The notes beneath the pieces were generated by a model. The model worked only from the letters and a program-made list of their open reading frames with translations, was not told the origin of the DNA and did no database searches. Shown here piece by piece: positions 18,667-26,691 of a stretch of 58,008 bases of DNA. How positions within the stretch are numbered: the stretch's first letter is position 1; each line of letters begins with the position of its first letter. A program made the position numbers and the translations under genes. This DNA comes from an uncultured archaeon (GTDB taxonomy: Archaea > Halobacteriota > Methanosarcinia > Methanosarcinales > Methanoperedenaceae). The DNA lies in assembly GCA_902384525.1 (NCBI GenBank), contig CABMCA010000066.1, forward strand, positions 1 through 58,008, given 5' to 3'.

Positions 18667-18927
18667 ATGAAAATAATATTTACAGATCATGCTAAATTCA
18701 AATTCAAACTCTTCGAGAGGCATGGACTCATGATATCTGAAAGCCAGATCAAAGAGATTATTGAGAATCCAGCATCGACCGTTGAAGGAAAAAAAGGCAG
18801 ATTGGTAATTCAAAGTAAATTTGATGAAAATCATATAATGAGAGTCATTTGCGAGATGGAACATGAAGAAATTAGAGTTATTACATTTTATCCTGCAAAA
18901 AGAGGTAGATATGAAAATCAGTTATAA
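18667..18927 (+). CDS. DUF4258 protein, putative toxin of a TA pair
   Basis: An 86-residue protein from ATG 18667 (MKIIFTDHAKFKFKLFERHG). It has the DUF4258 pattern of an N-terminal H-x-(5)-R motif and C-terminal RVICEMEHEEIRVITFYPAKRGRY, a BrnT/RelE-like small toxin fold. The longer frame opening at 18469 is rejected because homology starts at MKII and a TATA-like TATTATATAAT lies at about 18613. It overlaps the following DUF2283 gene by 17 bases. DUF4258-DUF2283 pairs are predicted type II toxin-antitoxin modules; activity is inferred. Confidence 0.75.
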   Translation: MKIIFTDHAKFKFKLFERHGLMISESQIKEIIENPASTVEGKKGRLVIQSKFDENHIMRVICEMEHEEIRVITFYPAKRGRYENQL

Positions 18928-19126
18928 TAGAAAGAATGATATTCTAATTTATGAAGTAAGTGAAGAACCCATAGATTATGCTGAAGAGGTCGGTCCTATC
19001 ATAGTTCACTTTTCAAAAAAAGGAAAACCTGTTTTAATGGAAATCCTGGATGCAAGCGAGTTCCTTGCCGAGACTTCAAAGATCACAATGAGAGCCTCAG
19101 ATGAGACTCCTGTGGAAGCATTATAA
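18911..19126 (+). CDS. DUF2283 protein, putative antitoxin
   Basis: A 71-residue DUF2283 protein beginning MKISYNRKNDILIYEVSEEP, with the family's central acidic stretch and PIIVHFSKKGKPV. AGAGGTAGAT just before ATG 18911 is a usable ribosome site; an in-frame ATG at 18863 would lie deep in the toxin gene. The start overlaps the DUF4258 gene, so translation is likely coupled. It is expected to neutralise the partner by direct binding and perhaps to repress the shared promoter. No DNA-binding motif is obvious. Confidence 0.75.
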   Translation: MKISYNRKNDILIYEVSEEPIDYAEEVGPIIVHFSKKGKPVLMEILDASEFLAETSKITMRASDETPVEAL

Positions 19127-19315
19127 TAAAGCAATTCTGTGGCTGGACTCTGGAAATAGTCAAGCGTAGCGAAGCTATAATTTATGCTACAATGGTGCAT
19201 TTAATGATCAGGCGGTTGTCACAAATTCAAATTTCCAAACAACATTGAATATTCAGACAAGCTCTAAGATACCCAAACTGGTCAAATAAAACTAACAATA
19301 AAGGAAATTAATAAT

Positions 19316-20107
19316 ATGCAATTAATCGGGATAAAAACACCTCTTATAGTACCGGGCGATGATATGGTAGCGGTGCTGTGCGATGCTATGGAAACAGCAG
19401 GAATAACACCGCAGGAAAACGATATTTTTGTTCTTGCCGAATCAGCGGTAGCAACCGCAGAAGGTCGCATTGTGAAGTTAGACATAGTAAAACCTTCTAA
19501 AAAAGCCATTGAACTCTCAAAGATATATCAAAATGACCCACGGAAAATGGAGCTGATCATAAGGGAATCCGATGAGATCCTTGGAGGGATACCAGGCGTG
19601 GTTGTGACCATTACAAAAGGTGTTCTCTCACCAAGCGCAGGGATCGATAATTCAAATGCTCCTGAAGGTTATGTTGTGCTGCTTCCGGCTGATCCAAAGA
19701 AGAGCGCAATTGGGATACGCAAGAAGCTTATGAAAAAATACAATTGCAATATTGCAGTAATTGTGGGCGATAGCCGAACGCAGCCCTTGCGTCTCGGGTG
19801 TGTGGGTATTGCGCTTGGCTGTGCAGGTATTGAGCCAGTCGAGGATATCCGGGGGCGCAAAGACCTCTTCGGGAAACCGCTTTTAATTACAAGGCGCGCC
19901 ACTGCAGATAACCTGGTTTCCGCAGCGCAAATAATAATGGGTGAAGCTGATGAGAGCACTCCGGCAGTGCTTATTCGTGATGCTCCGGCCGTATTCATAG
20001 ATGGCAGCGTGGATATCCCGCAGATCCCCAGGGAAGAATGCCTTTATTTTGCCTGTTTTGACAAGACCGGAAATAACGTTAATAAATGTCAAACGTTAAA
20101 TTTTTAA
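19316..20107 (+). CDS. cofE: Coenzyme F420-0:L-glutamate ligase
   Basis: CofE (263 residues, usual length about 250) adds glutamate residues to F420-0 using GTP. Conserved features are GIKTPLI, SAVATAEGRIV, TKGVLSPSAGIDNSNAPEG and GDSRTQPLRLGCVGIALGCAG. The gene marks an F420-using organism. It has 189 bases of apparently non-coding sequence upstream and is followed by the aldolase gene after 54 bases, possibly in one transcript. Confidence 0.95.
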   Translation: MQLIGIKTPLIVPGDDMVAVLCDAMETAGITPQENDIFVLAESAVATAEGRIVKLDIVKPSKKAIELSKIYQNDPRKMELIIRESDEILGGIPGVVVTITKGVLSPSAGIDNSNAPEGYVVLLPADPKKSAIGIRKKLMKKYNCNIAVIVGDSRTQPLRLGCVGIALGCAGIEPVEDIRGRKDLFGKPLLITRRATADNLVSAAQIIMGEADESTPAVLIRDAPAVFIDGSVDIPQIPREECLYFACFDKTGNNVNKCQTLNF

Positions 20108-20161
20108 TATCCTGAAACATTTGATGAAGAAAATAAAATATCTGGAAAAAATGAGGGAATT

Positions 20162-21346
20162 ATGGCATTTGTTCAAACGTTAATGAATTCTAAGAAACAT
20201 ATTGATGAAGTTGATCTCAAAATCGATATTGAGAAAAATGTGGCTTTGCGGCCAAGACTTGAGAAAATGCAGTTTTTGGAAAGTGGAGTTGAAGCAAACC
20301 TTTACCGTATGCTTTATTCCCATGGTCCCGGGAACGGTACAGCACTTTTCATGCCTTTTGACCAGAAAAGTTCCGAACATGGTCCTGGTCATGAATTCCT
20401 GTGGGAAAACGATGAGGCAAGCGCAAATGAAATAAATCTCAGAGGAAAAGGCTCAGCAGACATGCGATCTATTGCAGAACTGGTGAATTGCGGTAATTTT
20501 TCCGGATATGTCCTGCACCCTGGCAATGTAAGGCAGTTCAAGCACTTATTCAGGCCTGATATTCCTTTGATATACAAGATAGATGGACACATTTCACAAC
20601 CCCAGAGCGCCGGATTCATGTCAACTGTGGGCACAATTGAAGAAGCGCTTAAATACGGCGCGTCAGCTATCGGTTTGACAATCTACCCTGGCGGTGAGCA
20701 TGTCAAATCTGACTTTGAACGAGCAGCAGAAATTATCAGGAAGGCTCATGATGCCGGTCTTGTTGCTGTGGTCTGGGCTTATGCAAGGGGGCTGGGGTTA
20801 GATGATAAAACTAAATTTAAAGACAAAGAGGGTGAATTCCAGGGTGTGACCCAGGCCGACAGCCTGTACTGGACACATTATGCTGTTTCGATAGCCTCAG
20901 GATTACTGGGTGCAGATATTGTAAAAACCAAATATCCCGCAAAGGTAAAGCCTGACAACCGGAGAGCATACGATTCTCATATAGATGGTCTTGCAAAAAA
21001 GAACTCAAGCATGATCGCTTACAAATACCTTGAACCCAAAAATGCAGAGACTTCATTGACAGCAGACCAGGAAATATTCAGGGCAAGCATTGTTGTGCAG
21101 GCTGCTCCTCATTCTATTGTTATTTTCTCAGGCGGGCCTAAACTGCCTGGTAATCCCACACAGAGCCTGGTGAAACAAACGGAAATCGTGATGAAAGCAG
21201 GCGCTGAAGGCGGTATTTATGGACGAAACATATGGGGATTGCCAGTCAAAGAGGGATTAGAAGCAGCCCGTGCTGTGAATGAGGTTATCAGTAAACCGGA
21301 ATTTCATAGGAAACTGATACAGGCGAGGTTTATGGGATACGAATAA
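20162..21346 (+). CDS. Class I fructose-bisphosphate aldolase (FbaB/DhnA type)
   Basis: A 394-residue DeoC/FbaB-family aldolase. The Schiff-base lysine region is GADIVKTKYP near residue 260. Other family signatures are MPFDQKSSEHGP, GLTIYPGG, VVWAYARG and a C-terminal phosphate-binding GGIYGRNIWG. It is longer than most archaeal FbaB proteins (260-300) and closer to the E. coli FbaB size. It probably acts in gluconeogenesis or the ribulose monophosphate/aromatic precursor routes; substrate is inferred. Confidence 0.85.
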   Translation: MAFVQTLMNSKKHIDEVDLKIDIEKNVALRPRLEKMQFLESGVEANLYRMLYSHGPGNGTALFMPFDQKSSEHGPGHEFLWENDEASANEINLRGKGSADMRSIAELVNCGNFSGYVLHPGNVRQFKHLFRPDIPLIYKIDGHISQPQSAGFMSTVGTIEEALKYGASAIGLTIYPGGEHVKSDFERAAEIIRKAHDAGLVAVVWAYARGLGLDDKTKFKDKEGEFQGVTQADSLYWTHYAVSIASGLLGADIVKTKYPAKVKPDNRRAYDSHIDGLAKKNSSMIAYKYLEPKNAETSLTADQEIFRASIVVQAAPHSIVIFSGGPKLPGNPTQSLVKQTEIVMKAGAEGGIYGRNIWGLPVKEGLEAARAVNEVISKPEFHRKLIQARFMGYE

Positions 21347-21460
21347 TTATAGTCAAGAACCTAATTTATTTCACATATATCACTTTGCGTCCTTTGCGGT
21401 GTATGATTTTTGTTCCCGCAAAGTCGGCCATTAAATGTAGTTCATAAATGAACATGAAAA

Positions 21461-21536
21461 AAACAACGAACTAATACAAACTGAAACGAACTCCGGATAG
21501 CGTGAGTTCGTTTCAGTTCGTACGTGTTAGTTGTTA
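21461..21536. repeat. Long inverted repeat (hairpin) downstream of the aldolase gene
   Basis: AACTGAAACGAACTC (21479-21493) is perfectly complementary to GAGTTCGTTTCAGTT (21504-21518) around a 10-base loop. Outside these arms an 11-base mismatched stretch is followed by another 6-bp pairing (AACAAC with GTTGTT). A T-rich TTAATTTTTTC follows on the plus strand, so it could terminate the aldolase transcript. It could also be the core of a small structured RNA. Confidence 0.7.
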
Positions 21537-21624
21537 ATTTTTTCATATCAGATCGCAAAGTCCGATAGTTTTTAACTATACATTCCTGAAATAGAATAAC
21601 AAAAAACAAAAAATGGTTTAAAGT

Positions 21625-21771
21625 TCAAAAACCATTTTTGGAATAAAACCGCATTCCAAAATGTTCGCACTGGCCGGCTTCGCAATCCTCCTCTTGCCGC
21701 CTTTCACAATGTGAAATCGTTAGAAGTCTTATGGCCATATCATGTTTTTGGCAGTATGGTGAAACTATCAT
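21625..21771 (-). CDS. Small Cys/His-rich protein (48 aa)
   Basis: On the complement strand AAGGAGGAATAAA precedes ATG 21771 with ideal Shine-Dalgarno spacing. The 48-codon frame ends at TGA 21625. The product begins MIVSPYCQKHDMAIRLL and contains four Cys and three His (CQKH, HCERR, EDCEAGQCEH), suggesting zinc or iron binding. A TATA-like TTATATAATT lies about 85-95 bases upstream. I do not recognise the family. It is too short for routine gene calling, but the ribosome site makes it credible. Confidence 0.6.
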   Translation of the reverse strand: MIVSPYCQKHDMAIRLLTISHCERRQEEDCEAGQCEHFGMRFYSKNGF

Positions 21772-21885
21772 TTTATTCCTCCTTTTATGTCAGCGATTAT
21801 TCAAATTAATCGTCAACAATAAGTAAATAATTCCTATGGTATATATTATTAACCCATAATTATATAATTGTAATTATCATTATCA

Positions 21886-22065
21886 TCATACGATATCGAT
21901 TGAGTAAAAACGATGAGCTTTACCAGCTTTTTCCGAATTTTTCCCGAAAAATAAGTTGATCAAGTTCTTTCCTTCTGGATACATGCGCCTATTGATTGTA
22001 CATCTTTTACATAGTGGTACATGTGGTCTTTGTCCAGGAAAACAACTATCAAAAGGGGCGCTTTT
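21886..22065 (-). pseudogene. Possible remnant of a Cys-containing small protein
   Basis: A 59-codon open frame without an ATG near its 5' end encodes CFPGQRPHVPLCKRC and then a basic tail ending at TGA 21886. The C-x(11)-C-x(2)-C pattern suggests part of a zinc-binding protein. Only an internal ATG 32 codons from the end is available. The rest of the 21772-22170 gap shows only AT-rich promoter-like sequence. Confidence 0.25.
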
Positions 22066-22170
22066 TTAATAGTAGGACCATATTTGGTAAGATTTGATAA
22101 TGCGACCTTGTTCCAGACTCACGTACTATAATAAATCGCCATGCCTGGTTGTTCAAACGTATCCATTTTA

Positions 22171-22506
22171 TCACCCATACATAAGAGGATCGGGAGGCGC
22201 CATTTGCAGCATAGGAATAAGATTTTCAACTGAGATCGGGAAAACTGCTCTAATTTCTTCACCGCATACCGGACATTTCCTTGATAAATTCAGGGGAGTC
22301 ACCCGGATTGTTTCATCATATATAGATTCGGAAATATATGTGCTGACCATCTGGGTGGTCTGCCCGACATCAAATTTCCCGCCTGATAGAAAATCATAAT
22401 AAGTAATTTTTTCGGAAAATCCACATTTGCATTTTAACTGGATCTTATTCTTCAAAAAATTGTTTGTCCTGTTTTTTCGTGATAATGAAATAATTGTATC
22501 CTTCAT
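22171..22506 (-). CDS. Zinc-ribbon protein, uncharacterised
   Basis: A 111-residue soluble protein. KCKCGF near residue 27 and KCPVCGEE near residue 83 form two half-sites of a zinc ribbon, and a proline-rich tail (APPDPLMYG) ends it. The region between carries a beta-rich stretch (GGKFDVGQTTQMV). Similar CpXC-type zinc-ribbon proteins occur in bacteria and archaea, but a family assignment is not firm. It stands alone, reading towards the small Cys/His gene. Confidence 0.6.
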   Translation of the reverse strand: MKDTIISLSRKNRTNNFLKNKIQLKCKCGFSEKITYYDFLSGGKFDVGQTTQMVSTYISESIYDETIRVTPLNLSRKCPVCGEEIRAVFPISVENLIPMLQMAPPDPLMYG

Positions 22507-22586
22507 CTAGTCATAGATTCATTTGCATGTAATAAATTTTTTCGTAGCCCTAATTTTAATGCATACATTTCATTTTTATTGAGGAG

Positions 22587-23315
22587 CTAAAATAATTTAA
22601 ACCCAAAAACGATTAAGAAGAGAATAAGTAGAGGCTGGTGAATTAAATAAACAGTTAACGAATGTTTACCCAAAAATTTAAATATATTTGAAAAATTGCT
22701 ATTAAACTTAATTTTTTGCGTTTTTGCAGCTATATATTTCCCGTAATAAACACCCAGTAAAATGACGCCCAGCCATGGTATCACAGGAAAATAATCGAAT
22801 GTGGAAAAGTTTTCAGGAATGAAACCAAGCCAAAAGAGGTATGAAAAACTGAACGTTTGTTGCTGTAAATAAACGCCAGACAGAATAAATAATAAACCAG
22901 CAATCAGGTTCAGCTTATTATACTTTATAAAAACAGGTATGAGAAAAGAGGAAACTGCAAAAAAATGCAGTATCCCGAAAAATATCGTATTCCGGGGGAC
23001 AAAAACATAAGTGAATAAGGTTATTAATATTGCATAAAAAAGAAGCTTTATTCCCCGCATGAAATACTTCCTGGTTAATTTTTCCTTTTGTTTTTGATAG
23101 CTTATATAAGCTGTAACACCTGATATGAAAATAAAAACAGAAGCGATAGAAACAGGAAGGATATAGTGGTATAAATAATTTGATGGTATCCTTATCAAAT
23201 TGAAATAATCCAGAGTGATAGAATAATTAAATAAAACCATAAATATGATATCAATACCTCTTACAAAATCAATAGCTTGTATTCTATCCTGTTCAAGCAT
23301 GGAGTTTTTTGGCAT
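22587..23315 (-). CDS. DUF1624/HGSNAT-like membrane protein
   Basis: A 242-residue integral membrane protein with about seven transmembrane helices. The N-terminus RIQAIDFVRGIDIIFMVLFNY and the ending GKHSLTVYLIHQPLLI match the DUF1624 (heparan-alpha-glucosaminide N-acetyltransferase-like, COG3503) and acyltransferase-3-like families, which move acyl groups across the membrane onto sugars. The substrate is unknown. It is transcribed alone; upstream lie AT-rich promoter sequences shared with the divergent small genes. Confidence 0.75.
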   Translation of the reverse strand: MPKNSMLEQDRIQAIDFVRGIDIIFMVLFNYSITLDYFNLIRIPSNYLYHYILPVSIASVFIFISGVTAYISYQKQKEKLTRKYFMRGIKLLFYAILITLFTYVFVPRNTIFFGILHFFAVSSFLIPVFIKYNKLNLIAGLLFILSGVYLQQQTFSFSYLFWLGFIPENFSTFDYFPVIPWLGVILLGVYYGKYIAAKTQKIKFNSNFSNIFKFLGKHSLTVYLIHQPLLILFLIVFGFKLF

Positions 23316-23441
23316 TCATTTATCCTCTTAGGGGTTAACCAATAATAAGATAGCAGTATTATACCGAAAAGTTACTATATATGAGGTCAATAATATAGAA
23401 TAGGAAAGGAACAAAAAAGATTAGCTGACGGGGAGGGTGCT

Positions 23442-23525
23442 ATGCCTTTACTTGATGCCGACTATTCGGTTAAAATGAAAAAAATGTTTAACAATTCAAA
23501 TCAAATTCTGGTAGAAAGGAGGTAA
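23442..23525 (+). CDS. Very short ORF (27 aa) leading into the next gene
   Basis: ATG 23442, preceded by GGGGAGGG, opens 27 codons (MPLLDADYSVKMKKMF...LVERR). They end in the TAA that is embedded in the AAAGGAGGTAA ribosome site of the gene at 23531. It may be a coupled leader peptide or the N-terminal stub of a lost gene. The LLDADY start vaguely recalls archaeal protein disulfide oxidoreductases. Confidence 0.35.
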   Translation: MPLLDADYSVKMKKMFNNSNQILVERR

Positions 23526-23530
23526 TCTAA

Positions 23531-23797
23531 ATGGAAAAGATGAATCGTCAATCAAATAATGACAGAATAACCCTGGTACGCATAGGGGATGCGCAGATCG
23601 GTCTTATATCTGTTGGTGAGATATTTGAAAGAATATACCAGGGAAAGAAAAAACCCGAAGAGATCGAAAGAATTGAACTTGTCAGGGAACTTTCAGATTA
23701 TAATTTCGTGCCAGACGGGTCATGGAATGAATATGCAGAGGTTTTGATCAGCGAATATGAAAAGTATTATAATAAAAAGATACTGAAGTCAAAATAA
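23531..23797 (+). CDS. Small conserved hypothetical protein (88 aa)
   Basis: An 88-residue acidic soluble protein with a strong ribosome site (GAAAGGAGGTAATCTAA) before ATG 23531. The pattern IGDAQIGLISVGEIFERIY followed by NFVPDGSWNEYAEVLISEYEKYY looks like a compact conserved family, but I cannot name it. No catalytic motif, cysteine or membrane segment is present. It is followed by a terminator-like hairpin, so with the short upstream ORF it is a self-contained unit. Confidence 0.6.
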   Translation: MEKMNRQSNNDRITLVRIGDAQIGLISVGEIFERIYQGKKKPEEIERIELVRELSDYNFVPDGSWNEYAEVLISEYEKYYNKKILKSK

Positions 23798-23836
23798 AAT
23801 TATTTATAATGTTGGGTCAAGGGATAGAGAACACTT

Positions 23837-23854
23837 AACCCTAAGTTTAGGGTT
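23837..23854. terminator. Bidirectional hairpin between convergent genes
   Basis: AACCCTAA-GT-TTAGGGTT is a perfect 8-bp stem with a 2-base loop. It sits between the stop of the 88-residue gene on the plus strand and the stop of the ABC permease gene on the minus strand. It lacks a long T-run. Confidence 0.45.
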
Positions 23855-23867
23855 GTGATTTCACTGT

Positions 23868-24656
23868 TCATTCCGATAACCTCAAAAGCATTCCGGAACG
23901 TCTTGCATTAATGATGGCAGTATCAAGAACTATCATGCCAATAATGAAATAAAAAAATCCCAGCCCGAAACCAAACATTACATTTGCTTCCCCATATCCG
24001 TAAAAAGACCTCATGTATTCAAGAAAATAAGTAAGGGGGATCGCTTTTGCTATTATCTGTATGGCCGGCGGAAGCATAGAAACCGGATAATATATCCCGC
24101 AAATGAACATCATTATCCCTGTTAATGTCCAGGCTACCACCTCAGCGCGCTGTCCGAACCTGAGAATTGAAATGCAAACAAGAATCCCGATCGAGGCTGA
24201 GGTCAGGAAAAGCCCCCCCAAAAAAACCACGGTCGGCCAGATTCCGGCAATAAGAAAATCAAAGCTGAAAAAATAGAAGGACAATACCATGAGGATAACA
24301 AAGACAAGTGTGCTTCGAAGAATGCCAAAAAGAAGCGAGCCGATTATGAGGTGAAAGCCCCTGACCGGAGCCATGAATGTGTGTTTCACGCTTTTGCTCC
24401 ACATATCAAAAAGCATCACATATGCGATATCTATCTGGCATACCTGGATGATGGATAGAGCGATCGCACCTATCAGGAGAAAAGATATTGTGGTTTGTGC
24501 CATTGAAAAAAATGTTGCCATAAGACCAATAGACATAAGACCGATAAATGGCCAGAATATCACCTCAAAAATAGTGAAGAAATTTCGTTTTGCTATTATC
24601 CAGCTTTTATAAAAAGAAGCCCATATCCTCCCGGCTTCAATCCCCGGATCAAACAT
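23868..24656 (-). CDS. ABC-2 type permease, without adjacent ATPase
   Basis: A 262-residue membrane protein with six transmembrane helices of the NodJ/DrrB ABC-2 permease family. The N-terminus is AGRIWASFYKSWIIAKRNFFTIFE and the typical GIYYPVSMLPPAIQIIAKAIPLTYFLEYMRSF region follows helix 5 (long runs not quoted in full). Such permeases export drugs, lipids or polysaccharides together with a separate ATPase. Its start overlaps the end of the sensor kinase gene by 8 bases, so the two are one operon. No ABC ATPase lies nearby. Confidence 0.85.
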   Translation of the reverse strand: MFDPGIEAGRIWASFYKSWIIAKRNFFTIFEVIFWPFIGLMSIGLMATFFSMAQTTISFLLIGAIALSIIQVCQIDIAYVMLFDMWSKSVKHTFMAPVRGFHLIIGSLLFGILRSTLVFVILMVLSFYFFSFDFLIAGIWPTVVFLGGLFLTSASIGILVCISILRFGQRAEVVAWTLTGIMMFICGIYYPVSMLPPAIQIIAKAIPLTYFLEYMRSFYGYGEANVMFGFGLGFFYFIIGMIVLDTAIINARRSGMLLRLSE

Positions 24657-26586
24657 TATATTCTCCTTCTTTATATTCTAATTTTGGCAGGAGTATATAA
24701 AAAGTACTTCCCTTGCCGTTACTCTCGGCCCATATCTTTCCATAGTGTTTATCTATTATGCTTTTGCAAATGGAAAGCCCGAGTCCCACGCCACCGTATT
24801 TCCTTTTTGCTGACCCGTCAACCTGGTAGAATCTTTCAAATACACTATTTAATTTATCAGCAGGAATACCAATACCAGTATCTGAAATACGGATTTTGAT
24901 ATGTTCAATATCTTCTTTTGCTTTAATTGTGATTTTTCCTTTATGAGGTGTAAATTTTATTGCATTAATGAGTAAATTCGTTATGACCTGTACCAGTCTT
25001 TCTTCATCTCCCCATATTTCAGGAAGTTGTTGAATATGCTTGATGATAGTAATTTGTTTATCATTAGCCTGTGGATGGATATCCTGTATGGTTTTTGAAA
25101 GAATACTGTTTAAGGAAACAAGCCCGAACTGCAATCCAAGTTTATTATTTTCCAGATTTGAAGTATCCAGTAATTCTTTTATAAGCTTTATCAACCTGTC
25201 AGAATTACGAAGTATTATTTCAAGGCTCTTTTTTTGCTCTGCATTGATCTTACCCATTGTTTCATCATTAAGCAATTCAACAAAACCTCTGATGGATGTA
25301 AGAGGTGTCAATAATTCATGAGTGACATTTGACATGAATTCAGTTTTGACATTATCTGCTTCTAACAATTCCTCATAGGATTTTTCCAGTTTTACACGAT
25401 AATCATTGAGCTTTTGTTCCAATTTTATTTTCTCAGTTATATCGCGTCCTATGCCATGAATTCCAGTAATCCTGTTTCCTTCTTTGATGGGACGTGTTCT
25501 TATCTCAGCCCATCGGTGCTCCCCATTATTGCATACCAGTTCATATATTACCGGTTCTTCAATAGATACATTTGACAAATTTTTTTTAATCCTTTGCTTT
25601 GCTGATTCGAAACTTTCAGGAGTGAGCCATCTGACAATATGGGTACCTATTATCTCTTCTTTCTTGGCTTCAAGTATCTTGCAACCAGCGTTATTAATTG
25701 ATTGGAATATACCATCCATGTCAATTGTGTACATAGGGTCATCTGCATTCTCAAAAAGGTCGCGGTATCTTGCTTCTGATTCTAAGAGTCTTTGTTCTAT
25801 TTTTATTTTTTCAGTAATATCTCTTACTACGCCATGGATTCCGGTGATAATATTGCCTTCTTTTAATATTCTTGTCCTGGCTTCACCCCATTTATGTGTT
25901 CCATCAATACTTATCACTTCAATAGGCACAGGAAATTCCCATGTTTCTCCCGATATTTGTTTTTCCAAAACTGATTGCGAAGATTTCATGCTTTCGGGAG
26001 TTAGCCATTTTGAAATATGTGAACCTATGATATTTTCTTCTGTCCCACCCAATATCTCCAATCCTGCCTTGTTCATTGTCTTGATGAAACCTGCGATATC
26101 GATTGTGTACATCGGGTCATTGGCATTCTCGAACAGGTCGCGGTATTTTGCTTCGGATTCCTTTAGTTCCTGTTCCATTTTCTTTTGTTCGGTCACATCC
26201 CTTGCAATACCGTGAGTGCCTGTTATCCTTCCTCCGTCCCAGATAAATCTATTTTTAATCTCAACCCATATGTGTTTGTCGTCTTTTCGGACCATTTCAT
26301 AGACCGTTGGCCCCATATATATACCGTCAGCATATTCCTTCAGTCTATTCCTGGCAATTTCCATGCTTTCAGGTGTGAGCCATTCTGATATGTTGCTTCC
26401 GATTACTTCATCTTTTGTTGCGCAAAGTGCATTAAGCCCCACATTGTTCATTGCAAGGAAAGTACCATTCATATCCAGGGTGTACATGGGGTCCTGGGCA
26501 TTCTCAAACAGGTCGCGGTATTTTGCTTCTGAATCTTTCAGGCTGATTTCAAGTTTCTTCTTTTCCGAGATATCTTTAGTTACCAT
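24649..26586 (-). CDS. PAS-domain sensor histidine kinase, possibly 5'-truncated
   Basis: A 645-residue soluble kinase with three similar PAS/PAC units (about 13-135, 135-265, 265-395), each starting DSEAKYRDLFENA. A coiled coil, HisKA with His423 (VTHELLTPLTSIRGF) and an HATPase (NLLINAIKFTPH, DTGIGIP, GVGLGLSICKS) follow. It starts MVTKDISEKKKLE, a sequence normally found after a PAS domain, and the frame is open 16 codons further upstream (with CVICGKKS) without a good start. It may have lost an N-terminal domain. Coupled to an ABC permease gene; no response regulator is adjacent. Confidence 0.85.
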   Translation of the reverse strand: MVTKDISEKKKLEISLKDSEAKYRDLFENAQDPMYTLDMNGTFLAMNNVGLNALCATKDEVIGSNISEWLTPESMEIARNRLKEYADGIYMGPTVYEMVRKDDKHIWVEIKNRFIWDGGRITGTHGIARDVTEQKKMEQELKESEAKYRDLFENANDPMYTIDIAGFIKTMNKAGLEILGGTEENIIGSHISKWLTPESMKSSQSVLEKQISGETWEFPVPIEVISIDGTHKWGEARTRILKEGNIITGIHGVVRDITEKIKIEQRLLESEARYRDLFENADDPMYTIDMDGIFQSINNAGCKILEAKKEEIIGTHIVRWLTPESFESAKQRIKKNLSNVSIEEPVIYELVCNNGEHRWAEIRTRPIKEGNRITGIHGIGRDITEKIKLEQKLNDYRVKLEKSYEELLEADNVKTEFMSNVTHELLTPLTSIRGFVELLNDETMGKINAEQKKSLEIILRNSDRLIKLIKELLDTSNLENNKLGLQFGLVSLNSILSKTIQDIHPQANDKQITIIKHIQQLPEIWGDEERLVQVITNLLINAIKFTPHKGKITIKAKEDIEHIKIRISDTGIGIPADKLNSVFERFYQVDGSAKRKYGGVGLGLSICKSIIDKHYGKIWAESNGKGSTFYILLPKLEYKEGEYNV

Positions 26587-26691
26587 GTTAATGGTACCCC
26601 CACTTTTCTTGCCGCAGATTACACAATAGGCTCTTCATACCCATAAGTTCGGGTGAATATTGTTCTTTTTATACTTTAATATATCCCAATA

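Noticed and set aside
19127-19315. A possible peptide (YNLCYNGAFNDQAVV...) before cofE
   Set aside because: The frame has no start codon and an in-frame stop shortly upstream; it may be a relic but cannot be supported.
22094-22399. A 101-codon plus-strand frame over the zinc-ribbon gene
   Set aside because: It is antisense to a protein with two clear CxxC-type motifs and has no ribosome site.
25484-26215. A 243-codon plus-strand frame inside the PAS kinase
   Set aside because: It is opposite the repeated PAS domains and repeats the same nonsense motif in each, as expected for an antisense shadow.
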